Assembly (NCBI GenBank): GCA_943737045.1
Contig: CALSFV010000369.1
Location: 62,001-126,000, forward strand
Direction: 5' to 3'
Length of the DNA: 64,000 nucleotides
Source: Parapristionchus giblindavisi
Taxonomy: Eukaryota > Nematoda > Chromadorea > Rhabditida > Diplogasteridae
The translations under genes were made by a program, and so were the position numbers. Shown here piece after piece: positions 43,540 through 53,998 of this stretch. A model generated the notes under the pieces. It made no database searches, was not told the origin of the DNA, and saw only the letters and a program-made list of their open reading frames with translations. Each line of letters opens with the position of its first letter. Positions within the stretch are counted from its first letter, which is position 1.

Positions 43540-46500
43540 ACATGCATAATTGCAGGATGGCCTATCGTCAACGCATCTACCTCGACAAGTATCTCTCGTT
43601 CGCGAAGAATAACAATCAGATTGACAGAGATCAGGTAGGTATATAATCGTGAAATATTGAGATCCTCCCGAGCTTGATGGCCACTCTCTTCTGCAAGAGA
43701 CTGGTCAGAGTAGAACTTTTGAGAATAATAACATTCGTGGGCGGCATTGTCGCTAGCTACAATAGCCACCCGAGTTAGCCTAAATCAGCTCGAAAATATA
43801 AATAGGGAGGTGTCTCAACTTGATCTCACCAGACTTGCGACTTATTTTAGCAGCGAATGTTGCCCACATATGAATATTAATAATAATAATAATAATAATT
43901 AAGGGTAAACTGCGTGATGAGTGTCTCGAGTACTGGCAGGTGCCCAATCGAGTGAAGGATCGCAATCGGAAGCCCGCCCTCAATCCCGCCGAGGTCTTCA
44001 ATATGTACACTGCCAACAGGAAGAAACCATTTGTGAGCTTTATTTTAGTTTCGTTAATAATAATAATAATAATTCATAATACAAAAGTACATGGTACGAA
44101 CGATGATTATTTTATCTGATCTTTGATCTCTTATCTTTGTCAACGACACTGGTTATGTGAACTTTTTAGAGGCTCTTATCATCAGCTATGAATATATTTA
44201 AGATAAAAGAGTTATCCTCTCAATCAATGAAATGAATATGCTCATCTATCAATCAATAAATGAATAATCAATCAATAAAATGTCATTGAAGTTCTTCCAA
44301 GACTCTGACTTCGCTCTGCGCACGCCCTCCATGGACTACAAGACACATCTGGCGGCTCTGGGCGATCGATGGCTGCAGTACGACGAGTACCTGTGCACGT
44401 TCGTGTGCGAGAAGGCCGAACCCATCATCATCGTCTCCACCGGGGTACGGTATTTGGTTGTATTTTGGGTACGGTATCATGTGAGCCGGGGTATGGTAAA
44501 CATTTTAGCTGATACAGAGTAGGGATGTCAAACGAGGTCCTCTTTTGTTGAGCAGATGTGGTGTGTTGGAGATCGGGTATTGATTTTTTTGTACAAGAGT
44601 AACGGACAGAACGAAAACATTAATTTATATTACTATTGCGCAATTATGACAGGATTACTGTATAATTCCGTTCAGGACGCCATCTTCAAGAAGATGCCTC
44701 GGGGCGATTTCGAACGTCTCGACGATAAGTACATCCGACTGCCGCCCAACACGATCGTGCTGGGAGAGATCACGAAGGTCTATGATACGGTAAGCGCCAT
44801 TCAAATCAGTTTTATGAAATTTGTTTGATGGAATATCCTAACAGTGAAACGGGCAATCACCAGGTGTGAAAAGTGTGTGGTGTGTCTCGTGATTTTGATG
44901 ATCGCTCTATTTGAATTGGTTATGACCATAGTCTAATGATTAAAAACGACGATAACATTTCACTTTACATCGTTTATTGCACCAACATTTATAATAAGGC
45001 GACTAGAGAGAGTACACCTATTACCTAAATGGTTTCTAAAGGGTACACCCCATGCTAATTTGAAACTCTCCGCTCTGGCCCCACTCTCTCGTCTTCTTTG
45101 TTTACGCGAGAGTGTGACCAGACGGGAGGGTTTCAAATTAGCTCGAGTTATGCCTTTAATGGTTGGTTCCCTCTGCAGGATCAGGAGGCTGCCAGGCACC
45201 CGATCAAGTACCATGTAAGTATGCCATGTGATTGATGTGTTGTCCGGTGTATTTTGTTGTGTGGTAGGTAATTGATCTTTGATCTTTGATCTTCAAATTT
45301 TGACCTTTGATCTTCGCAGGGGCGCAAGCCGGAGCTGGAGAGCGAGACGAAGATGGTGCGCATCTTCGACGCTGCGGTCATCCACGGTGACGACATCGCC
45401 GAACGACCCTACATGGACCGAATGAAGGCCGTCGATAAGATGTGTCTGGCCATCAAACGGGTACGGTAATTCGGTGTGGTGGATTACGGTAGATTTGCGG
45501 GGAGTACGATATTTCGTTAATACTGTAGTGCGGTAGTTGGGGACTACGGTAATGGATGTACTTGGAGATGGATTACGGTTGTCATAGGTGGGCACGCTGG
45601 GGGAAAGGCTGTGCGCAAACCGGGGAAGGGTGAGGCAAGGCTGTGCGCATGGCTATTTTTTTGACGAATTCGACTGGAAATTGTCCGATTTTTGCGAGGC
45701 AAGGCTATGCGCAAGGCCCCGCAAGGGAAGGCAAGGCTGTGCGCAAAAAGAATTCGTTTTCACGCGCCCACCTATGACGGTTGTACCGCTGGTTCGATAC
45801 ATCAACACGAGAAATGTTTTTGGTCTTTTCTGCGAATAATGATTGATAATGATTTTTTTTTTTCAATTATTGATTGATTGATATGATTCCTTGCAGGTAC
45901 ACAACGTAATCAAAGAGGGCAAGACGAATGTGTATGTGCCATTCGTCATTCACGCCGCCCATCGGTACACCCTGACCGAGTTGTACAATGTAAGTCATTA
46001 AAAGCACACCCCGAGCTAATTTGACTTTCCGCTCTGGCAATGCGCTCTCGCTTTCTTTGTCTAAGAATAATTTTAACAAATTAATTAATTCGTGAATAGT
46101 CGTCGCTTGCTGATAGCGTGTTCCAAGAAAGAGATGTATTTTGCAAATCGCGAAAGCACCTCGATGTGATTCTGGTTATCTTTAGAAATTCAATTTGATT
46201 CTAATTATCTATCATGATGCCAATTGGGGTCATATCGTTGGTATTTGATTTTCATATATATATATATTTAAATCCAGAAAACAATTTATAGAATTACCAT
46301 ATTGTATTATTTATTTATATATTTATTTATTTATTTATTTATTCAGATGCGCAAAGACTTTGTGATTGTTCGTCATCGTGGCGAGGATATGGTGACGGTG
46401 AACGAGGACGGATTCAAGCTGCACTTGCTCGGTGTGCGCGGAGTGAACATGCTCAATTGTGAAGGTGCGCGGTGTGCGAGTGTGGTGTGTTTGGGAAACG

Positions 46501-48325
46501 TCGACCTGAGTCCGTCTGCATGAACGCCGGCAAACCGTTTGCCCGACAAACCTGACGTCAAAAGAGGAGGATGATTTTCGACAAACGCGTTCGCCTACGG
46601 TTGTGACGTCTCGTTTGTCGAGCAAACTGTTTTCATGCATACTGCCTCTGATGCGGTGGTGTAGTTCATACAGGCCACCGGCAGGACCATTATACGTGTG
46701 TAAGCATCAAAAGATGAAGAAGATGAACATACACACACACACACACACTCATTGTCAGGGGGCCATGCTGTTATGGTGTAAAACTTAACTTTATTTTGAT
46801 GTTTTCGCACAAAAATGTTGTTGTTTTCTCATACTGATTTTTCCAATGTACGGTGTAGTTACTCAGGAGTGCTTTCGGGGTTATTATTGATTGATCGAAA
46901 TGATTATTGATTAATCTGCTGCAGAGGGCTGGCGCATGTCGTACTCTCGTCGTGAGAAGCTCCGCTACGCCTTCTGCCCACCGCCGACACCGTCCGTCTT
47001 CGAGCGGGATTGGTGCACTCATGCGTAAGTTGATTGGGTGAATTCATATTAGGTGCGAAAGAAACGCGAATGTGACTGGTTGTGAATAGTTATTTCATGA
47101 GTCGTGACAAATTACTTGGTGATATTGGGTTTCAAGACAAAATTGTATTTGTGAAATCTCGGAAATATTTTGATATTAGGCAGTAGGGACCGCAAACAAA
47201 TGTATCCCATAGGCGAATGAGAGAATGCGAGAAGTAAATCTTCTTTCTCAATAGGCGATTGACCGAACCTATGGGGTATCGCGATACACGAATGAGTTGA
47301 TTGTGGATATCGATTCTTACTCCTAACTACACAAACTTCTTTTTCAAATCCTTATTGTTAAAGACACCGCATAGCTTATGCGAAAGCTTTGAGAACCCTG
47401 AAAGTCTCCAAATGCTCACTCTCTGCTTCAAAATCGAACTCGTCATGCTTGCTTCGACAATCCCCTGTATAAAATAACAATCCACGGGCAAAAAATCGTT
47501 TTGTTATATTTTTCCATGTAAATTAATCGGCTTTATGGATAATTCCTTGTTATTCATTTTCCACACGTAGTTATTGATGATTCGTAACGAGGCGCGGACA
47601 CGTGACACCGGGGACCGGGTAGTCGTGCTAAAGATGACGAAATTTACCGGGTGGTCCTCCAACCCTGCTGGTCTTCGGGTTACCTATTTAGTCACCGATT
47701 CAGAAATAAACAAATGAGATCATTTTTTAAATATTTATTCTATCATGAAAAATTGGGGAAAAAATGAGATTGAATCAATTAAATTAAACAAATTACAGTA
47801 AGTGCAATTCGTCATTCTGGGCAACGACTGTTCATAAGAAGACACAAAAGGCCAACCAGTCGTTCATGTGGTCATGGACTACAAGATGTAAGTTGTGTAT
47901 AACCGTGGCTCAGTCGGTAATGCATTTGGCCAGCCACCCAAAGGTCACTGGTTCGATGCCTAGGTGGTGGTAGTCTTTTGTAGCCTTTCGAGATTCGATA
48001 CACTGGCAGTGTCAGTATAGATTGCCTGTCGGCCACTGAATTCTCGTAGATGATAACAACGGAGGAGTGATAACTATGGTGTGCTATATAGCAATGCGCA
48101 CCCGTAGACAGAAACCCTCTGACAGTAGTTTTGTGTACGGTACGAGTTACTGTAGCTGTTGGTGGTGTAGTACTATCGTAACCCGACGACATTTCCCATT
48201 TTGCAGACGACAACAACTTTGGACCGCGTGTGATCCTGGGTAATGAGGACTCTCGAGACGGTATCACCATGAAGGGCGTCATCAATGCCATAATTTCCAA
48301 TGATAAGATTGTCAAGGGAGTCTGA
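36695..48325 (+). CDS. cmtr-1: Cap-specific mRNA (nucleoside-2'-O)-methyltransferase 1 (cap-1)
   Basis: Twenty-nine exons join without a stop into 996 aa: 36695-36730, 37001-37207, 37980-38120, 38533-38639, 38914-39013, 39334-39480, 39943-40017, 40234-40320, 40372-40452, 40520-40566, 40606-40721, 41287-41405, 41497-41586, 41800-41910, 42060-42145, 42203-42266, 42422-42507, 42837-42956, 43556-43634, 43904-44032, 44292-44444, 44676-44789, 45179-45214, 45320-45460, 45897-45989, 46347-46464, 46925-47024, 47799-47887 and 48207-48325. The enzyme 2'-O-methylates the first transcribed nucleotide of capped mRNA using S-adenosylmethionine, in the nucleus. Residues 13-65 are Arg/Ser-rich. A G-patch lies at about 151-192. 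The FtsJ/RrmJ-like domain has the SAM motif [12 protein letters not shown] (352-363) and the K-D-K-E set (Lys306, Asp439, Lys479, Glu516). A C-terminal guanylyltransferase-like region follows; I see no WW domain at the end. Introns hold many small transposons. Confidence 0.95.
38163..38300. mobile_element. Palindromic element P3 with TGACGTCA sites (cap methyltransferase intron 3)
   Basis: GTTGGCAAGCCGTTTTCCGA, GCGTGACGTCACAATCGTAG and CTTGTGACGTCACGTTTGTC form an interrupted palindrome of about 135 bp. Both arms contain the octamer TGACGTCA, the consensus site for CREB/ATF-type bZIP factors. Confidence 0.75.
39131..39340 (+). repeat. Intronic copies of an exon's 3' splice site
   Basis: TTAGGCCATCGAG, the acceptor plus first codons of exon 6 (39334), occurs also at 39131-39143 and, slightly changed, at 39241-39253, each followed by GTAGTTTGATCTG-type sequence. 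The unit is about 100 bp. Use of the first copy leads to a stop after 11 codons. Confidence 0.7.
39539..39723. repeat. Dispersed repeat P5 with internal 45-nt units, also at 53513-53703
   Basis: TCGAAAAG … CTATTCGA encloses units containing AATCGAAAAACCTGACCGCA. The second copy lies in a PI4K-like gene intron. The short inverted ends suggest a MITE, but no target duplication is clear. Confidence 0.65.
41073..41285 (+). repeat. (ATT)n, retroelement tail, (ATT)n
   Basis: (ATT)n at 41073-41121 is followed by the tail GATTCGCCTTGGCGACGGAC … GAAGGAATAAAATATT and a second (ATT)n at 41249-41280, ending 7 nt before exon 12. The tail matches 30523-30660. Confidence 0.7.
43126..43304. mobile_element. 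P4 MITE (CATACATTTTC ends) in cap methyltransferase intron
   Basis: CATACATTTTCGTGGCCCTC and the mirrored CCTCACACTGTGAGGGTAGG…AAAATGTATG bound a 180-bp element with GTGGGTCGAT motifs inside. No clean target duplication. Confidence 0.7.
43439..43534. repeat. TTATTATT palindrome plus (ATT)n
   Basis: ACTATAGAAATAATAATG (43430-43447) and its mirror form a 60-bp palindrome that runs into about 17 ATT units, 20 nt before exon 19. (ATA)n tracts also occur at 41911-41952. Confidence 0.85.
45037..45159. mobile_element. Short palindromic element P1, well preserved (cap methyltransferase intron)
   Basis: TAAAGGGTACACCCCATGCT to GCTCGAGTTATGCCTTTAA; arms with GAAACTCTCCGCTCTGG and a mirrored GGGAGGGTTTC. 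It ends 19 nt before exon 23 (45179). Confidence 0.8.
45583..45776. mobile_element. hAT-like MITE with AAGGCTGTGCGCA repeats (194 bp)
   Basis: The 14-bp ends CATAGGTGGGCACG and CGCGCCCACCTATG are flanked by a perfect ACGGTTGT duplication (45575-45582 and 45777-45784). Inside, AAGGCTGTGCGCA recurs four times with one variant. It lies in intron 24 of the cap methyltransferase gene. Confidence 0.88.
45994..46066. mobile_element. Half of palindromic element P1
   Basis: TTAAAAGCACACCCCGAGCT through CTCTCGCTTTCTTTGTC is present, then the right arm is missing. It begins just after the exon 25 donor (45990). Confidence 0.7.
46518..46640. mobile_element. Palindromic element P3 (cap methyltransferase intron 26)
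   Basis: GCATGAACGCCGGCAAACCG … CAAACTGTTTTCATGCATAC. The outer ends GCATGAA/TTCATGC pair. The octamers are eroded to TGACGTCA/TGACGTCT. Confidence 0.75.
47901..47968 (+). repeat. tRNA-like sequence in cap methyltransferase intron 28
   Basis: CGTGGCTCAGTCGGTAATGC (A box-like) and GGTTCGATGCC (B box) at tRNA spacing. The arms pair poorly, so this is a SINE head or tRNA pseudogene rather than a functional tRNA. Confidence 0.55.
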
Positions 48326-49934
48326 GATTATCGATTTATTGATTGAGTATTCCTGATTATCGATTGACTGATCGTTCCTAATTATCGATTGATTACCTCC
48401 TATTTGGTTGATTCTCTAATCTCCAATTGTACCTTGTTTTACTACGATCTTGTTATTATTGTTCCTTATATGCATTATTATTTTCGAGTTTTTTTTTCTA
48501 TTTGTTCGACTTAAACTGTTTATTATATGAAATATATATATCTGAATATCTCTAAGATATCCAAAATCTATTTTATTGCTTCCAAGCTTGTAATATGGCT
48601 TTCCCGCTAATTTTTTTTTCATGTTACTGTTGTAGTCCTGAACGATATGTTCCTTTGCCAACGTTGTTCTACTACCGTTCCCCATCCTACAGTACCCCGC
48701 CCCTGCTTCCACCCTACAGTAACCCCCCTAATATAGTTTTTTAACCGATCGATTTTGTATTGTGATCTCTGTGGCGATGAATATATAAGTAAAAGTAAGA
48801 GAAGAGGTATGACCAGAAACATGAATACATGAAAGTGAGTCTAATGTAGCGTGAATTATGCATTGTATTATACCAGAGTACAAGGAGAGAACTGGACACT
48901 GCGTTTCGAGATCGGTCATGGTGTGAAAGATAATAAAGGTAGATCGAAAAATAGGGAGATAGCACGCGAATGTGAGAGCGCAGACGGTTGAAATACATTC
49001 TGGTCTGCCATACCGTATTTTTTGACATTTTGCAAAGTTTTCTATGACCACTCTTTCTGTGCTGGAGAAACAATGTCACGTGTAGCATATGCTAATACTG
49101 GAGACGTCGAAAAACAGGTGCCAGTGGATTTGTAAAAATAATAATGATAATAATTATAATTTGTTCCTTCTTTCCATAAAGGATTGCACTTCTATAGAAC
49201 GTTCTAAAAGGATTGGTTTAAAAACTACAACAAAAAACTGATTCCTCCAAATCATGTGACTTGGGATGTGAAAAATGGTGAAAATATTGTTGACCCCGAA
49301 GCCCACATGGTACCACCTTGCTTTCATGATCTCTGGTCACTCATCTGTGTTGGCAATTGTATTTTGCAATTTAGAACCCTCCCCTTCCATCGATTCTTCT
49401 TCTTTTTGCTCTTCTGCGCGGTCAATCACGACCAAAACTAGTATGTATTTGAATTTCAGAATAGACTAGGTCAAAAACAGACGTTCTTTGATCTGTGATC
49501 TTTTGGTCCTGGCTCTGATTATGAGTCATCGTGTCCAAGAATAATACGCCTTTTTAGTCGTGTGACTCAGGCATACGTTGATCTCTGTATCCGTCGATGT
49601 TTGTACTAACTTGGCCGTCGTCGCCGTGGAGACCTTCTGAATCCCGACGAGAGATTGTGCGAGATTGAGCGAATCTAGACAGTTAGAGAAAAGGGCGGAG
49701 CTTGGGGCAAGCAGTACCTGGTGCATATTTAAGCGAGCGCTTTTAAGTTGGGAAGTGCAGTTTAGGTCTTGTTTTCAACAGTTTCTATTTGGGCCTGGGA
49801 AGGGTGAATAGCTCGTAAACAACTATGGTATTTCCGTGTTGTCAATATCTCGCGCATATTTTCCGTATCCCCTTATTCTTTTTTCCACACTGGCCGTTAA
49901 TCGATAATTCATTTAGCCGTTCTATCGTTCGATA
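48326..49934. other. Intergenic stretch without recognised gene
   Basis: It contains 3'-flank ATTGATTATCG-rich DNA, TACAGTA motifs near 48690-48720 and AT-rich sequence. Short open frames exist on both strands but lack splice context or recognisable domains. Confidence 0.6.
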
Positions 49935-50562
49935 ATGTCTGAGCAGGATCAGCAGATTCCCCAGGAGGAGAAGGACGTCGAGGTAAATCAAAACTAATAC
50001 TTGCTCATATCTACCGTAAACTAGAGTGTATGGATTTCTTCATTGCAGGTCGACTACACGAAGTACGACGAGGACAGTGTGCCTCCTGAGGAGAGAGTGA
50101 GTGATCATCGATTGATCTGAATTTTCCACAAAATCTTTTAACAAACCGCAAGGGGGTTACCGTAGTACATCTCTGGTGATATGATAGAGATGGAGCTACC
50201 GTAACCCGAGTCAGATTAAAAATAGGGGAAATGTAATGTAAGCTTATGTAAGGTGTCGTAAGCTCACGTCTCCATGGTGTTTGGATAATGGGATCTAGAG
50301 ATTGAGGATTAGAGACGAGAAAAGCCCTCACTCTATACATAGATGCAACACCATGACAACCCGAAAGCAGGAAGTATATGGGGGTCTCGAAATAACAAAA
50401 TGGTCTCAAAATCAATAAACAAAATGACGAAATAATCAATAAATCGATAAAATCAATCGATGGTTACAGGAGATCAAGCACACTCATCCGGGTCGTCCGG
50501 ATCTCGACTACGACGACACGCCTGTTGGCCCCGCTCCCGGCTCCGAGCCCGCCGATGAATGA
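49935..50562 (+). CDS. Small acidic protein, 62 aa, unrecognised
   Basis: Three exons, 49935-49982, 50049-50096 and 50470-50562, all in phase 0, run from ATG (49935) to TGA (50560-50562). The protein starts MSEQDQQIPQEEKDVE, continues VDYTKYDEDSVPPEER and ends EIKHTHPGRPDLDYDD… PADE. It is strongly acidic and Pro-rich with no cysteine, signal peptide or membrane segment, so it is probably cytosolic or nuclear and largely disordered. The codons are GC-rich like the neighbouring real exons, the splice sites are clean (GTAAAT, GTGAGT, TTGCAG, TTACAG), and AATAAA follows at 50718. I do not recognise the family. Confidence 0.8.
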
Positions 50563-50717
50563 GCACACTACCATACTCCTTGATCTACCGCACCTATCAT
50601 CTACAGTAATCCCTGATCTATAATATTCCCTGATCTGTAATCCTTATGTAATTGTACCTAGTGTAACCTACAATTTGGCAATCGCAACTGTGAATTAAAA
50701 TTTCCTCTGTCATTCTG

Positions 50718-50723
50718 AATAAA
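50718..50723 (+). terminator. Poly(A) signal AATAAA of the 62-aa gene
   Basis: AATAAA lies 156 nt after the stop codon, followed by AT-rich sequence and a (TA)n tract. Confidence 0.6.
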
Positions 50724-50754
50724 GTAACAAACTGGCAATAAGTGTTGGTTTGAA

Positions 50755-50756
<2 letters not shown>

Positions 50757-50822
<66 letters not shown>
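50757..50822. repeat. (TA)n microsatellite
   Basis: About 30 TA units. Between 50823 and 51640 I recognise no gene. Confidence 0.95.
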
Positions 50823-50825
<3 letters not shown>

Positions 50826-51748
50826 CATGGGAGGTAAAGGTGAAGAAATGTAGAAGGAAACGGAGAAAGGGTATGAATAAAACCTGGTTGTGTTAGATAG
50901 TTTTATGGAAAAACTAGTGTAAATGAGTAAATTTTGCTGAGATTAGAAGTACGCTAATGAATATGGGATATATGTGTAAGAAAGTTAAAATTTTGATTGG
51001 AGTCACTGAATAGAGATGAACAGAAAAATACTGATCTCTAGAATGAGTACAAACTCTAGACTTTAGAACTCGACAAAGATGAAATCAAGCTGTATGTATA
51101 CTGTGATCTTTTTTTCGGTTTTCATAAGAATGTGGATTCAATTCCACCTGGGAATATTTTTCTGATTGCGATATAGAATACAAATCATTATAAAACGTAT
51201 GCCAATTCGGTAGAGAAATTTCAACAAAAAAATTCTCACGGAAATGTTTTTTTTTTCGAAGAAAATTTTTTTTATGTTACAATTTACAATTTTTATTTTT
51301 TTGTTAGCGAAAAAATCAATGCAGTTTACAAAAAATATTTATTCGATTCCTATTAAAATATATTTATTCGAGAAGACGAATATCGAAATAAGGAATAAAG
51401 TCAGTTCACGATAGAAAGTGTACTACATTCTGCCGATCCTCCTACAGTATAGCGTGAGAACAAAGCGTTTCACGACTGCGAGTCTTAACTTACTACTTTA
51501 TTTGTCGTGTTGTTCGCTTGCTTTATCAATTGTTTACTACTGGTTACTTGCGATACAGAGCTAAGCTTTTCTATGTTTGCAACACTTTCACCATACTATA
51601 TTCAATATGACCACATTTTGCGACATGATAACTTTTGATTTGTTGGCAGAGGTGTCGTTCGACGACTACTGCTCATCGCAAAGGCTTTGGACGTCATCTT
51701 CGAGGGGATGCGGCAGACGGACGACGTCGACGACGACCACCAATCCTG

Positions 51749-53940
51749 ATGAACATTCCCGATTGCAAGCACTCTCCCAATGGTGTCTGTTCAAAGTTAG
51801 CTTTTGTTCTGCTACTATTTACCAATCGTTGTATGTTTCTTAACGGGCTTATCAATAATAATACTATGCGTTTTCGAGAAAACGGAACAGAGTAAAAGTA
51901 GAAGATGGAAACAGTGTATGATTAATGTATAACTGCTGAAGTAGAATCATTGTGTGGGGATTGGGAGATCACATGAGTCTCCACTCACGGAAACCAAATG
52001 TAATCCTGTCAATAATCTTTGCAGATGTGTTCTTTTTCGCTCATTCAACCTCAACTCCTCCAGTTCGGAAACGACTGTCGTCGAGAAGGTTTCTTTCACT
52101 TTAATCCTTTTGTTAAAACGTTGCGAATTTAGTGTACTTTTGTAAAAAATTGATTACTTTCAGAAAGAAGATTTGGTCGCGACGCCTTCGACCAGCAAGT
52201 CTTGTTAGTATTTATTTATTTATTATTATTATTTATTTATTATTTTATGTTAAGAGAGGATGTAAAGTGTAACGGCCATATGATCGATATCCGGTTTTGT
52301 CTCTCCCTAGAGCGAATCCCATCTATACTGTTAGCCTATATGATGTTATTGTTATCGTTTCAAAGTAACCATACCAGTTTTCGTGATGAATTGCTTTGAA
52401 TAGATTACTGAGCGTTTCAAACCTTGATTAGGATACGTTTCTTCTTATGGGATACAAGACAGCAAACGTGTAGTTAACATTGAATTTCCTTTTGAACACT
52501 GTACCACTGTACCCAATACCCACTCTGATATCACTTTCTTAGCGACGGACGTCCATCACAAAATGTTTTCTGAAGTATTATTATTTTTTACTCATGGCAT
52601 TATCATCGATCCCTCTTGTCATCCCATTTCCTGTTATGTACAATGTGATGGATTAGGAGAATAAGAACGGCTCTCGAATCGTGTATAAACTTGAAGATCC
52701 TCACGTGGTCAGTGTCTAATTAGATATGCAATCCAATCCAATCTCGGAATGTGAGAACTAATTATGTTTGTGCGAGGGAAACTAGGCTTCATTGCGAATT
52801 TATTGGATGGGGAAGCTCCATTTAATCAAGTGAAATGAGTCAAACTTGAGACAGTATATATTCAAAATATAGATTGAAATTACAATGATTAGTTCAAAGT
52901 ATCGTAAGCGCTGTAGAAAACAGTCGGACCAAAGATCAAAGATCATGAAAGCAAAACGCACTAATTCTGTGTTAGTGCTGAGCGAAACACTATTATGAGA
53001 GATAATAATTAAAATACTATTGATTTAAATTATTATTATTATTATTACTACTACTATCGTTTCAGCCGTCACAATCATGTCTCTCGACGCTCCTCTAACC
53101 GCTTCACTCGCAGTCGCCGGCCAGTTCCGATTCCTGCCCGTGTCCAACATCGAACCAGCGGTTTGTATTCTTTTTTGGTTCTCGCGCAGTGCGTCACATC
53201 CAACTGACATCGAATCGAACCAGCGTTGTGTATTCGGTTTTAGTATGCTAGTTCTCACGCAGTGCGTAACATCCAACTGCCATCGCAGCTTTTGGTATTC
53301 ATTGTTGTATTGATGTGCGGCGCAGTGTGTAACACCCGGCTGTCTGACTGCAGTTCTACTATGGGATTGTTGACACATGGGGCTTCGTTATAGTCATGAA
53401 AGAAATAGAGAATAGTCGTAAATACAATGTAATTAATGGCTTTTTTCCTGTTTGAACGCGCCCTTGGCGGGACTAAATATTTTAATATGAGTATTATTAT
53501 TATTAACATATGTCGAAAAGTATGTTACAAAGTACCAAGCCTGACCATATTGTGTGCACAAATTTCACAAAAATCGAAAAGTCTGACCTCATTTTGAGCC
53601 AAAATTTCACAAAAATCGAAAACCCTGACCGCATTTTAAACCAAATTTGCCTAAAATTCAAAAACCTAACCGCATTTTCAAAACCGATAACCTAGCTATT
53701 CGACCTATGATTATTAATATTATTAATATTAGTAGTAGTAGTAGTATTTTCGGTGACAACAAAATGACACTAATGTTCAGTCCAAAGTATAGCCAGTTGA
53801 ACTGGCGCCAAAATTATCATTATTGTATTGTTCTTTTCATCAGATCTAACTGTCGAATCGGGCTGCCTAGAACATTTAAGTTTTTGTCAGATTACTGACA
53901 CATGAATCCTTTGGGTGTGCATGATTGACTGATTTTATTG

Positions 53941-53998
<58 letters not shown>

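Noticed and set aside
41058..43769. Frames with long Ile or Asn runs
   Set aside because: They are translations of (ATT)n tracts.
47901..47968. Functional tRNA gene in a cap methyltransferase intron
   Set aside because: The acceptor and anticodon arms do not pair; only the A- and B-box-like sequences remain.
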